Below, piece after piece: positions 38,541-46,151 of a stretch of 55,785 bases of DNA (position 1 is the stretch's first letter; each line of letters begins with the position of its first letter). The DNA comes from Xanthobacteraceae bacterium. GTDB lineage: Bacteria; Pseudomonadota; Alphaproteobacteria; Rhizobiales; Xanthobacteraceae. Under the pieces are notes generated by a model. It ran no database searches, was not told the origin of the DNA, and saw nothing but the letters and a program-made list of their open reading frames with translations. Both the position numbers and the translations under genes were made by a program. The stretch spans positions 1 through 55,785 of the forward strand of contig JAGRLZ010000171.1 of the NCBI GenBank assembly GCA_020441545.1, in the 5' to 3' direction.

Positions 38541-38589
38541 AAGCCGCGGCCGAACCGGCCGTCGCGGCTCGGGTCCGATCCCGCTTTGC

Positions 38590-38684
38590 TGAATCAGACG
38601 CGCCGCATTTTCTGCTGCTCGGGTTTTCCTGTTGCCCGGGCATGTTCTTTTCCGGAAAACGGCTTCCGTTTTTCGGGATCGTGC
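38590..38684 (+). repeat. Dispersed intergenic repeat, copy 2
   Basis: It shares the head TGAATCAGACGCGCCG and the tail TTTTCGGGATCGTGC with the copy at 18743-18820; the middle is longer and diverged. The TTTTCCGGAAAACGG segment forms a small palindrome. Both copies are oriented the same way and follow plus-strand genes. Confidence 0.7.
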
Positions 38685-38737
38685 CCTCGGTGCGATCGCC
38701 TCCGCCGGACAGGTATCGACTTTAGGCTTAGGGCGAA

Positions 38738-38782
38738 TTGTGCCTTGTATTCTCGATGAATAGGCCGATTTGTGCCTTGCAT
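38738..38782 (+). promoter_or_regulatory. Direct repeats upstream of livG
   Basis: TTGTGCCTTGTAT at 38738-38750 and TTGTGCCTTGCAT at 38770-38782 differ at one of 13 positions and are 32 bp apart, about three helical turns. This is the arrangement of a tandem activator or repressor site on one face of DNA. The regulator is unknown. Confidence 0.45.
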
Positions 38783-38914
38783 CGGGGCGGGCGTTGGCGG
38801 CATAGTTCTGCCGGAAAGCCGGCTCCGGGGCACATCATGTCCGGGAGACCGGCGCATGAGACAAAACCAGTCACGTGCGGGACACAATGCGCGAAGGCTG
38901 TCGGGGGAAGTTAA

Positions 38915-39670
38915 TTGTCTGATGAGTTCATTCTCGAAACCCACGGATTGACAAAGGAATTCGCTGGTTTCGTTGCGGTCGACGACGTCAATTTGCGTGT
39001 TCGCCGCGGAAACATCCATGCCTTGATCGGCCCCAACGGGGCGGGCAAGACGACGTGTTTCAATTTGCTGACCAAGTTCCTGCAGCCATCCGCCGGCACG
39101 ATCCTTTACAAGGGGCAGGACATCACCGCGACGGCGCCGGCTGACGTGGCCCGCAAGGGACTGGTGCGGTCGTTCCAGATATCGGCGGTGTTTCCGCATC
39201 TGACGGCGCTCGAGAACGTGCGTGTCGCGCTGCAGCGCCAGCACGGATCGTCATTCGATTTCTGGCGCTCGAAGACGGTCCTGGATCGCTTCAACGGGCG
39301 TGCGCTCGAGCTGCTCGACGATGTCGGGCTGAGCGAATTTGCCAATACGCCGGCCGTCGAAATGCCGTATGGCCGCAAGCGGGCGCTTGAAATCGCGACC
39401 ACGCTCGCGCTCGATCCGGAAATGATGCTGCTCGACGAGCCGATGGCCGGCATGGGCCATGAGGATATCGACAAGATCGCCGCGCTCATCAAGCGGATTT
39501 CCGCCAAGTATACGATCCTGATGGTCGAGCATAATCTCAACGTGGTCGCCAACCTGTCGGACATCATCACGGTGCTGACGCGCGGCAAGGTTCTCGCGGA
39601 AGGCAACTATGCCGACCTGACGAAGGACGAGCGGGTCAAGGAAGCCTATCTGGGAGCGGGTCATGGCTGA
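38915..39670 (+). CDS. livG: Branched-chain amino acid-type ABC transporter ATPase LivG
   Basis: A 251-residue ATPase of the hydrophobic amino acid uptake family. Walker A is GPNGAGKTT, the signature region is the divergent MPYGRKRALEIA usual in LivG, and Walker B reads MMLLDEPMAGMG. It energises uptake with LivF. The start is TTG 38915, supported by GGGGGAAG 5 nt upstream and by the absence of a suitable ATG. It is the first gene of livGFKHM and its end overlaps livF by 8 nt. The substrate could be a branched-chain amino acid or another carboxylic compound. Confidence 0.93.
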   Translation: MSDEFILETHGLTKEFAGFVAVDDVNLRVRRGNIHALIGPNGAGKTTCFNLLTKFLQPSAGTILYKGQDITATAPADVARKGLVRSFQISAVFPHLTALENVRVALQRQHGSSFDFWRSKTVLDRFNGRALELLDDVGLSEFANTPAVEMPYGRKRALEIATTLALDPEMMLLDEPMAGMGHEDIDKIAALIKRISAKYTILMVEHNLNVVANLSDIITVLTRGKVLAEGNYADLTKDERVKEAYLGAGHG

Positions 39671-40418
39671 TGTGAGTGTGGCCACGCCGTCCCGGCAGGA
39701 TGGCGGGGCGTCGGGTTCGGAAGCCGTTTTGCAGGTCCGGGATCTCGAAGCCTGGTATGGTGAATCGCATGTTCTTCACGGCATCAGTTTCGACGTGAAG
39801 CCCGGCGAGGTGGTGACCCTGCTGGGGCGCAATGGCGCGGGCAAGACCTCGACGTTGAAGTCGGTGATGGGGATGATCGGCAGGCGGACCGGCTCGGTGC
39901 GCTATGAAGGCCATGAGCTCATCCGGATGCCGTCGGACAGGATCGCGCGTCTCGGCATTGCCTTCTGCCCGGAAGAACGCGGCATTTTCGCCAGCCTCGA
40001 TGTCCGCGAGAACCTGATGCTGCCGCCGACGATCCGTTCCGGCGGCCTGTCGCTGGACCAGATTTTCGGGCTGTTCCCGAATCTCAAGGAGCGGCTTGGC
40101 AGCCAGGGCACCAAGCTGTCGGGCGGTGAGCAGCAGATGCTCGCGATCGCGCGAATCCTGCGCACCGGCGCCCGTTTCCTGATGCTCGACGAGCCGACCG
40201 AGGGGCTCGCGCCGGTGATTATCGAACAGATCGGGCATACCATTGCCCGGCTGAAATCCGAAGGCTTCACGATTCTGCTGGTTGAGCAGAATTTCCGGTT
40301 TGCCTCGACGGTCGCCGACCGCTTCTACATCGTCGAGCACGGCAAGATTATCGACGGCTTCGCCAGCTCCGAGCTGCAAGCCAATATGGACAAGCTGCAT
40401 ACTTATCTGGGCGTGTAG
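39663..40418 (+). CDS. livF: Branched-chain amino acid-type ABC transporter ATPase LivF
   Basis: The second ATPase of the importer, 251 residues. Walker A is GRNGAGKTS, the signature is LSGGEQQMLAIARIL, and Walker B leads into MLDEPTEGLAPVI, the LivF hallmark. An N-terminal extension of about 20 hydrophilic residues precedes the family core. ATG 39663 lies inside the end of livG, so translation is probably coupled. The binding-protein gene follows after 28 nt. Confidence 0.94.
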   Translation: MADVSVATPSRQDGGASGSEAVLQVRDLEAWYGESHVLHGISFDVKPGEVVTLLGRNGAGKTSTLKSVMGMIGRRTGSVRYEGHELIRMPSDRIARLGIAFCPEERGIFASLDVRENLMLPPTIRSGGLSLDQIFGLFPNLKERLGSQGTKLSGGEQQMLAIARILRTGARFLMLDEPTEGLAPVIIEQIGHTIARLKSEGFTILLVEQNFRFASTVADRFYIVEHGKIIDGFASSELQANMDKLHTYLGV

Positions 40419-40446
40419 CCTTGTTTTGCTTAAATGGGAGGAACCA

Positions 40447-41667
40447 ATGAAGAAACGTGCAGTCGCATTTCTGCTCGGAACCGTCGCCGCGCTGTCGGTT
40501 GCCGGCCCGGCGGTCGCGATGGACAAGGTGGTCAAGATCGGCGTGCTGAACGATCAGTCCGGACTCTATGCGGACCTGGCGGGCACGGGCTCGGTGCTGG
40601 CGGCGCAGATGGCGGTCGAGGATTCCGGACTCACCAAGAAGGGCTGGAAGATCGATATCGTCTCGGGCGATCATCAGAACAAGCCGGATATCGGCGTCAA
40701 TATCGCGCGTCAGTGGATCGACGTGGACAAGGTCGACGTCCTCGCCGACGTGCCGACGTCGTCGGTGGCGCTCGCGATCAATAATCTCGCGAAGGAGAAG
40801 AACGTCGTTCTGCTGGATTCCGGGGCAGGGACTTCGGACCTGACCAACAAGCAGTGCTCGCCCAATACCATCCACTGGACCTACGACACCTACATGCTGG
40901 CCCACGGAACCGGCACGGCGCTGACCAAGAGCGGCGGCAAGACCTGGTTCTTCCTGACCGCCGACTATGCGTTCGGGGCCGCGCTCGAGCGCGACACCAC
41001 GGCGGCGATCAAGGCGGCAAGCGGCAAGGTGGTCGGCGGCGTGAAGCATCCGTTGAACACCTCGGACTTCTCGTCCTTCCTGTTGCAGGCGCAGGCATCC
41101 AAGGCCAACGTGATCGGTCTTGCCAACGCCGGCGGCGATACCGTGAACGCCATCAAGCAGGCATCGGAGTTCGGCATCGTTTCCGGCGGGCAGAAGCTCG
41201 CGGGGCTGCTGATGTTCATCTCCGACATCCACGCGCTGGGCCTGCAGGCCGCGAAGGGGCTCAACCTGACGTCGACCTTCTACTGGAACCTGAACGACGG
41301 AACGCGCGCGTTCTCGAAGCGGTTCCAGGAGCGCATCAAGACCCACGCGGTGCCGACGATGGTTCAGGCCGGCGTTTATTCGTCGCTGATGCATTACTTC
41401 AAGGCGCTCGACAAGCTCGGCGGCAACCCGCATGACGGGGCGAAGGTCGTGGCGGAAATGAAGTCGATGCCGGTCATCGATCCGCTGTTCGGCAAGGGCA
41501 AGATCGAGCCGAACGGACGCAACATCCACGACGCCTATCTGTTCGAGGTGAAGAGCCCGGCGGAATCCAAGGGCGCCTGGGATTACTACAAGCTGGTTGC
41601 GACCATTCCCGGCGACGAAGCCTTCACGCCGCTCGACAAGAGCACCTGCTCGCTGCTGAAAAAGTGA
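40447..41667 (+). CDS. livK: Periplasmic substrate-binding protein of a Liv-type ABC transporter
   Basis: A 406-residue periplasmic binding protein. The signal peptide, MKKRAVAFLLG followed by a hydrophobic run, ends near GPAVA at residue 24. The mature protein begins KVVKIGVLNDQSGLYADLAG, typical of the Peripla_BP_6 group. Two cysteines near 140 and 402 may form a disulfide. Binding-protein relatives in Rhodopseudomonas and Bradyrhizobium often bind aromatic acids or other non-amino-acid ligands, so livK is used as a family label only. A strong intercistronic hairpin follows the gene. Confidence 0.9.
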   Translation: MKKRAVAFLLGTVAALSVAGPAVAMDKVVKIGVLNDQSGLYADLAGTGSVLAAQMAVEDSGLTKKGWKIDIVSGDHQNKPDIGVNIARQWIDVDKVDVLADVPTSSVALAINNLAKEKNVVLLDSGAGTSDLTNKQCSPNTIHWTYDTYMLAHGTGTALTKSGGKTWFFLTADYAFGAALERDTTAAIKAASGKVVGGVKHPLNTSDFSSFLLQAQASKANVIGLANAGGDTVNAIKQASEFGIVSGGQKLAGLLMFISDIHALGLQAAKGLNLTSTFYWNLNDGTRAFSKRFQERIKTHAVPTMVQAGVYSSLMHYFKALDKLGGNPHDGAKVVAEMKSMPVIDPLFGKGKIEPNGRNIHDAYLFEVKSPAESKGAWDYYKLVATIPGDEAFTPLDKSTCSLLKK

Positions 41668-41675
41668 TGGGCGAA

Positions 41676-41704
41676 CGCCCGGCGTGCCTTCGGTGCGCCG
41701 GGCG
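41676..41704 (+). promoter_or_regulatory. Intercistronic hairpin between livK and livH
   Basis: CGCCCGGCG at 41676-41684 pairs perfectly with CGCCGGGCG at 41696-41704, and the inner TGCC/GGTG nearly closes the loop. It follows the binding-protein stop by 8 nt and is followed by a short T-rich run (ATTTTCTC). Such structures stabilise the binding-protein mRNA and attenuate the permease genes, giving more binding protein than permease. Confidence 0.6.
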
Positions 41705-41742
41705 GATATTTTCTCATCCGTCGATCCGAAGTTGAGAGAAAG

Positions 41743-42618
41743 ATGTCAATCAGTCTTCCGGCGCTGTCGGCGCAACTCCTGGTCGGCCTGATCAACGGCT
41801 CGTTCTATGCGCTGTTGAGCCTCGGCCTGGCCGTCATTTTCGGCATGTTGAACATCATCAACTTCGCCCATGGCGCGCTCTACATGATGGGTGCGTTCTG
41901 CGCATATTTCCTGCTCAATGCATTCGGCCTGAACTACTGGTTCGCGCTGATCCTCGCGCCGGTCATGGTCGGCATTTTCGGCATGGTGCTGGAGCGGACC
42001 CTGCTGAAGTGGCTGACGGGCCTCGATCACCTTTACGGGCTGTTGCTGACGTTCGGCATCGCGCTCATCATCCAGGGCCTGTTCCAGAACTATTTCGGCT
42101 CGTCCGGCCTGCCTTATGCGATCCCGGACCAGTTGCGCGGTGGCGTCAATCTCGGCTTCATGTTCCTGCCGATCTATCGCGGGTGGGTGGTCGTCTTCTC
42201 GCTCGTGATCTGCCTCATCACCTGGTATCTGATCGAGCGCACGCAATTCGGCGCCTATCTGCGCGCGGCAACGGAAAATCCGGCCCTGGTGCGTGCATTC
42301 GGCATCAATGTCCCCCGCATGATCACGCTCACCTACGGGCTGGGCGTCGGCCTTGCGGCCCTTGCCGGCGTGCTGTCGGCCCCGATCAACCAGGTGCGTC
42401 CGCTGATGGGTGCCGATCTGATTATCGTGGTCTTCGCGGTGGTGGTGATCGGCGGCATGGGATCGATCATGGGCTCGATCATCACCGGCTTCGCGCTCGG
42501 CATCATCGAGGGTTTGACCAAGTATTTTTATCCCGAGGCATCCAACACCGTGGTTTTCGTGCTGATGGTGTTGATCCTGCTTGTGAAGCCGACGGGACTG
42601 ACGGGACGGGCTACCTGA
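41743..42618 (+). CDS. livH: Liv-type ABC transporter permease LivH
   Basis: A 291-residue inner-membrane permease with about eight hydrophobic helices. The N-terminal QLLVGLINGSFYALLSLGLA and the central ATEN...AFGINVPRM loop (the EAA-like region contacting LivG/LivF) identify the family. It starts at ATG 41743 after a weak GAGAGAAAG site and is followed by livM with 1 nt between the stop and the next ATG. Confidence 0.94.
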   Translation: MSISLPALSAQLLVGLINGSFYALLSLGLAVIFGMLNIINFAHGALYMMGAFCAYFLLNAFGLNYWFALILAPVMVGIFGMVLERTLLKWLTGLDHLYGLLLTFGIALIIQGLFQNYFGSSGLPYAIPDQLRGGVNLGFMFLPIYRGWVVVFSLVICLITWYLIERTQFGAYLRAATENPALVRAFGINVPRMITLTYGLGVGLAALAGVLSAPINQVRPLMGADLIIVVFAVVVIGGMGSIMGSIITGFALGIIEGLTKYFYPEASNTVVFVLMVLILLVKPTGLTGRAT

Positions 42619-42619
42619 T

Positions 42620-43588
42620 ATGTCGACTTTGACCCACGAGACCACTCCGGCCCGGCGGCGCGCGTTCAGCGATGAGATGATCGCCTTCGTGGTGATGGCG
42701 GCATTGCTTGCGGCGGTGCCGTTCACCGACATCTATCCGTTCTTCGTGATGCAGGCCCTCTGCTTCGCGCTGTTTGCCTGCGCCTTCAACCTGCTGATCG
42801 GTTATGGCGGCCTGCTGTCGTTCGGCCATGCCATGTTCCTCGGCACCGCCGGCTATTTCACGGCGCATGCGCTGAAGGTCTGGGGCCTTTCGCCGGAGCT
42901 CGGCATCGTCTTCGGGATCATCGGCGCGGCAGGGCTCAGCATCATCACCGGGCTGATTGCCATCCGTCGCCTCGGCATCTATTTCGCCATGATTACGCTG
43001 GCTCTGTCGCAACTGGTCTACTTTATCTACCTGCAGGTGCCGTTCACCCATGGCGAAGACGGCATCCAGGGCATCCCGCAAGGCATGCTGTTCGGCATCT
43101 TCGACCTGTCGCAGCCGACCACGCTGTATTACGTCATCCTGATCGCATTCCTTCTCGGTTTCCTGCTGATCTATCGGTCGATCAACTCGCCGTTCGGCGA
43201 GGTGCTGAAGTCGATCCGCGAGAACGAACAGCGCGCGATTTCGCTGGGTTACAAGGCCGATCACTACAAGCTGGTGGCCTTCATCCTGTCGGGGACGCTG
43301 TCGGGCTTTGCCGGAGCCCTGAAGGTCTTCGTGGCGCAGAATGCCTCGCTGACCGACGTGCACTGGACGATGTCGGGCGAAATCGTGCTGATGACGCTGG
43401 TGGGCGGCCTCGGCACCGTGTTCGGGCCGGTCGTCGGCGCCTTTATCATCGTGGCCATGCAGCAGTATCTGGCGGGATTTGGCCAGTGGGTGACGGTCAT
43501 CCAGGGCGCGGTCTTCGTTGTCTGCGTGCTCACATTCCGCCGCGGTATCGTCGGCGAACTGGCGCACCTGTTCCGGCGCTCGCTCTGA
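42620..43588 (+). CDS. livM: Liv-type ABC transporter permease LivM
   Basis: The second permease, 322 residues with about nine to ten hydrophobic helices. ACAFNLLIGYGGLLSFGHAMF near residue 52 is the family signature, and the conserved cytoplasmic loop reads RENEQRAISLGY near residue 210. It pairs with LivH to form the channel. It is the last gene of the operon; a stem-loop at its stop codon is a likely terminator. Confidence 0.94.
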   Translation: MSTLTHETTPARRRAFSDEMIAFVVMAALLAAVPFTDIYPFFVMQALCFALFACAFNLLIGYGGLLSFGHAMFLGTAGYFTAHALKVWGLSPELGIVFGIIGAAGLSIITGLIAIRRLGIYFAMITLALSQLVYFIYLQVPFTHGEDGIQGIPQGMLFGIFDLSQPTTLYYVILIAFLLGFLLIYRSINSPFGEVLKSIRENEQRAISLGYKADHYKLVAFILSGTLSGFAGALKVFVAQNASLTDVHWTMSGEIVLMTLVGGLGTVFGPVVGAFIIVAMQQYLAGFGQWVTVIQGAVFVVCVLTFRRGIVGELAHLFRRSL

Positions 43589-43595
43589 GCGCCGG
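43573..43595 (+). terminator. Stem-loop across the livM stop codon
   Basis: CCGGCGCT at 43573-43580 pairs perfectly with AGCGCCGG at 43588-43595 around a 7-nt loop that includes most of the stop codon. There is no T run, so factor-independent termination is not certain, but it lies at the 3' end of the liv operon. Confidence 0.45.
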
Positions 43596-43949
43596 ATAAT
43601 GGGCCGCGGGCAGATCCGGTGACGGGCCCGCTTGTTGCGGAGAATGCGTCTTAAAACAAAAACTTAGCGATTGGATTTGATTCCCCCGGGGCGTCCGGCG
43701 CGCGTCATGGCAGGTCGGAGCCTCGTCTCGCATTGTGGCGCCCATGCACAAAGCGGTGGATGAATGCGCGGGCGGGACGGGTCATTGTGCCGTCGGCCCG
43801 GAAATGCTTTATGACAGCGGGATGACACCGGGCGGCGGATGTGCTCGATCGGTGTTTGGGGCTCCCGCTGCGGAGGTGTGGCTGCGGCGGCGATGCCGAC
43901 CTTAACGTAACCTGCCCTCGTGACCGCACCGACTGCCGGGATTTGATTG
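43596..43949. other. 354-bp intergenic region, no gene seen
   Basis: It separates livM from the DUF47 gene. A weak pair GCGGGC (43606-43611) and GCCCGC (43626-43631) may add to the liv terminator. Open frames on the minus strand have no conserved features. The DUF47-pit promoter should lie at its right end. Confidence 0.5.
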
Positions 43950-44594
43950 ATGCTACGCTGGTTCCGAGCCTTGCTGCCGCGTGAGGAACGGTTTTTCGAT
44001 CTGTTCGCCCGCCACGCCCAGACCGGCGTGCAGGGCGCTCTGGCCCTCGAGGGCATGTTGCGCGGCGGCGACGAAACGCCGGTCTACTGCCAGCGGGTCA
44101 ATCAGTTCGAGAACGATGCCGACGGCATCACCCGCGAAGTGCTGACGGCCGTTCGCCGCACCTTCATCACGCCCTTCGACCGGGTCGATATCAAGAATCT
44201 CATCACCTCGATGGACGATGCCATCGACCAGATGCAGCAGACCGCCAAGGCGGTCGTTTTGTTCGAGGTGCGGGTGTTCGAGCCGCCGATGCGCGAGATC
44301 GGCGCATTGCTGGTGGAGTGCGCCAATCTGGTCGGCAAGGCGGTACCGCTGATGCAGGCGATCGGCGACAACGTCACGTTGCTCACCGCGATCACCGAGG
44401 AACTGACCAAGCTCGAAGGCCGCGTCGACGACCTGCATGATATCGGCCTGAAGGAGCTGTTCCTCAAGCATCGCACCGCCAACACGATGGACTACATCGT
44501 CGGCGCCGAGATCTACGACCATCTCGAGAAAGTCGCCGACCGTTTCGATGACGTTGCCAACGAGATCAGCAACATCGTCATCGAGCAGGTGTAA
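43950..44594 (+). CDS. DUF47/PhoU-like phosphate transport regulator
   Basis: A 214-residue all-helical protein of the DUF47 (PhoU-related) family. The helix pattern around FENDADGITREVLTAVRRTFITPFDR, with its acidic metal-binding residues, and the C-terminal KVADRFDDVANEISNIVIEQV are diagnostic. It lies 15 nt before a Pit-type phosphate transporter gene, the standard arrangement, and probably modulates that transporter. ATG 43950 is used; TTG 43947 is directly adjacent. Confidence 0.94.
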   Translation: MLRWFRALLPREERFFDLFARHAQTGVQGALALEGMLRGGDETPVYCQRVNQFENDADGITREVLTAVRRTFITPFDRVDIKNLITSMDDAIDQMQQTAKAVVLFEVRVFEPPMREIGALLVECANLVGKAVPLMQAIGDNVTLLTAITEELTKLEGRVDDLHDIGLKELFLKHRTANTMDYIVGAEIYDHLEKVADRFDDVANEISNIVIEQV

Positions 44595-44609
44595 GGGCAG
44601 GGCCGGCTC

Positions 44610-45614
44610 GTGGACGCCTCGCTTGGTTTTCCGATCCTGGGCGGCCTGATCGCCGTTGCCCTGCTGTTCGATTTTCTCAACGGCCTGCACGATGCGGCGA
44701 ATTCCATCGCAACCATCGTCTCGACCCGCGTGCTGAGGCCGCAATATGCCGTGCTGTGGGCCGCGTTCTTCAATTTCGTCGCGTTTCTCGTGTTCGGGCT
44801 TCATGTCGCCAACACCATAGGCACCGGCATCATCGAGCCTCAGGTCGTCGATGCGCAGGTGATCTTCGCCGCGCTTGTCGGCGCCATCGTCTGGAATCTC
44901 GTGACCTGGGCGCTCGGCATCCCGTCGAGCAGCTCGCACGCGCTGATCGGGGGACTGCTCGGCGGCGGCATCGCCAAGGCGGGTGTGGCCTCGGTGGTCT
45001 GGAGCGGCCTGTCGAAGACGCTGCTCGCGATCGTGCTGTCGCCGCTGGTCGGCTTCCTGCTGGCCCTGGTGCTGGTGGCGATCGTGTCGTGGGCGTCGGT
45101 CCGCTCCACGCCGTTCGCGGTCGATCGCGCGTTTCGCATCCTGCAATTCTTTTCGGCCTCGCTCTATTCGCTCGGCCATGGCGGCAATGACGCGCAGAAG
45201 ACCATGGGCATCATCGCCGTGCTGCTTTACTCGCAGGGTCATCTCGGCTCGGAGTTCAGCGTGCCGTTCTGGGTGGTGCTTTCGTGCCAGGCCGCGATGG
45301 CGCTCGGGACGCTGCTCGGCGGCTGGCGGATCGTCCGCACCATGGGCCTGCGGATCACCCGGCTGACGCCGATGCAGGGCTTCTGCGCCGAGACCGGCGG
45401 CGCGGCGACGCTGTTCGCGGCCACGTTCCTCGGCGTGCCGGTTTCGACCACCCATACCATCACCGGCGCCATCGTCGGCGTCGGCGCCGCGCGGCGGGTG
45501 TCGGCGGTGCGCTGGAACATCGCCAGTTCGATCGTCTATGCCTGGATCATCACCGTGCCGGCCGCCGCGACGGTGGCCGCGGTGACCTACTGGACGGTCT
45601 CCTTCATCCGCTGA
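44610..45614 (+). CDS. PiT-family inorganic phosphate transporter
   Basis: A 334-residue inner-membrane transporter with about ten hydrophobic segments. Both PiT signature repeats are present: GLHDAANSIATIVSTRVL near residue 27 and LGHGGNDAQKTMGIIAVLL near residue 189. The AAVFNFVAF- and SSSSHALIGG-type motifs support this. It takes up phosphate (or metal-phosphate) driven by the proton gradient. The start is GTG 44610, with AGGGCAGGG upstream. It converges on sugE. Confidence 0.93.
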   Translation: MDASLGFPILGGLIAVALLFDFLNGLHDAANSIATIVSTRVLRPQYAVLWAAFFNFVAFLVFGLHVANTIGTGIIEPQVVDAQVIFAALVGAIVWNLVTWALGIPSSSSHALIGGLLGGGIAKAGVASVVWSGLSKTLLAIVLSPLVGFLLALVLVAIVSWASVRSTPFAVDRAFRILQFFSASLYSLGHGGNDAQKTMGIIAVLLYSQGHLGSEFSVPFWVVLSCQAAMALGTLLGGWRIVRTMGLRITRLTPMQGFCAETGGAATLFAATFLGVPVSTTHTITGAIVGVGAARRVSAVRWNIASSIVYAWIITVPAAATVAAVTYWTVSFIR

Positions 45615-45642
45615 TCGGTACGGCCGGCTGCCAAAAGGGGCG

Positions 45643-45957
45643 TCAGGTCACCAGCTTGAGCCCGACGATGCCGGCGACGATCAGGCCGATCGATGCCAGC
45701 CGCGCGGCGCTGGCCGGGTCGCCGAACAGGACGATGCCGAGGATGGCCGTGCCGACCGCGCCGATCCCGGTCCAGACGGCGTAGCCGGTGCCGACCGGCA
45801 AGGTCTTCAGCGCGATCGCCAGCAGGACGACGCTGATGGTCATGGCGGCCAGGGTCAGCACCGAGGGGACCGGCCGGGTAAAACCCTCGGTATATTTCAG
45901 GCCGATCGCCCAGCCGATTTCCATCAATCCGGCAACGAAGAGGATCAACCACGCCAT
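45643..45957 (-). CDS. sugE: SMR-family guanidinium exporter SugE/Gdx
   Basis: A 104-residue protein with four transmembrane helices and the invariant Glu13 of SMR transporters. The segments [17 protein letters not shown] and [17 protein letters not shown] follow E. coli SugE (Gdx) closely, so guanidinium is the likely exported substrate rather than quaternary ammonium compounds. The start at 45957 has GGGAG 8 nt upstream. A two-hairpin guanidine-II riboswitch lies immediately before it, which supports the function independently. A homodimer, typical of Gdx, is expected; no second SMR gene is adjacent. Confidence 0.95.
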   Translation of the reverse strand: MAWLILFVAGLMEIGWAIGLKYTEGFTRPVPSVLTLAAMTISVVLLAIALKTLPVGTGYAVWTGIGAVGTAILGIVLFGDPASAARLASIGLIVAGIVGLKLVT

Positions 45958-45979
45958 GACGGGCTCTCCCAGAGAGTTG

Positions 45980-46026
45980 GCAGGGCCGTCCCCGCGGTGA
46001 TGACAGGAATGGAAGGTCGTCCTTCC
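45980..46026 (-). promoter_or_regulatory. Guanidine-II (mini-ykkC) riboswitch
   Basis: Read on the minus strand, two perfect hairpins are separated by 15 nt. The first, GGAAGG-ACGA-CCTTCC, spans 46026-46011. The second, GCGGGG-ACGG-CCCTGC, spans 45995-45980 with one G-U pair. Two small stems with ACGR tetraloops are the whole definition of the mini-ykkC class, whose loops kiss and bind guanidinium. The Shine-Dalgarno GGGAG follows 9 nt after the second stem, before sugE, so control of translation initiation is likely. The agreement of structure and downstream gene makes the call strong. Confidence 0.9.
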
Positions 46027-46151
46027 GGGTTCCCATATGGGATCGGGGCGCCTGTTTGGCAAATCGCGTGCGGACAGGGGTGTCTTGCGGCGCCGGCATG
46101 GCCTCCCGAAACCCCCTTGATCCCGCCGGTTTTCCCTGTCACAGCCACGCC

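Larger units (their letters stand above)
38541..38914. other. 374-bp intergenic region before the liv operon
   Basis: It contains the second copy of the dispersed repeat (38590-38684) and a pair of direct repeats (38738-38782) before livG. No gene is seen. The promoter of the liv operon should lie in its right half. Confidence 0.6.

Noticed and set aside
45958-46151. Guanidine-I or guanidine-III riboswitch before sugE
   Set aside because: The long conserved ykkC core and the guanidine-III pseudoknot are not seen; the two ACGR hairpins fit class II.
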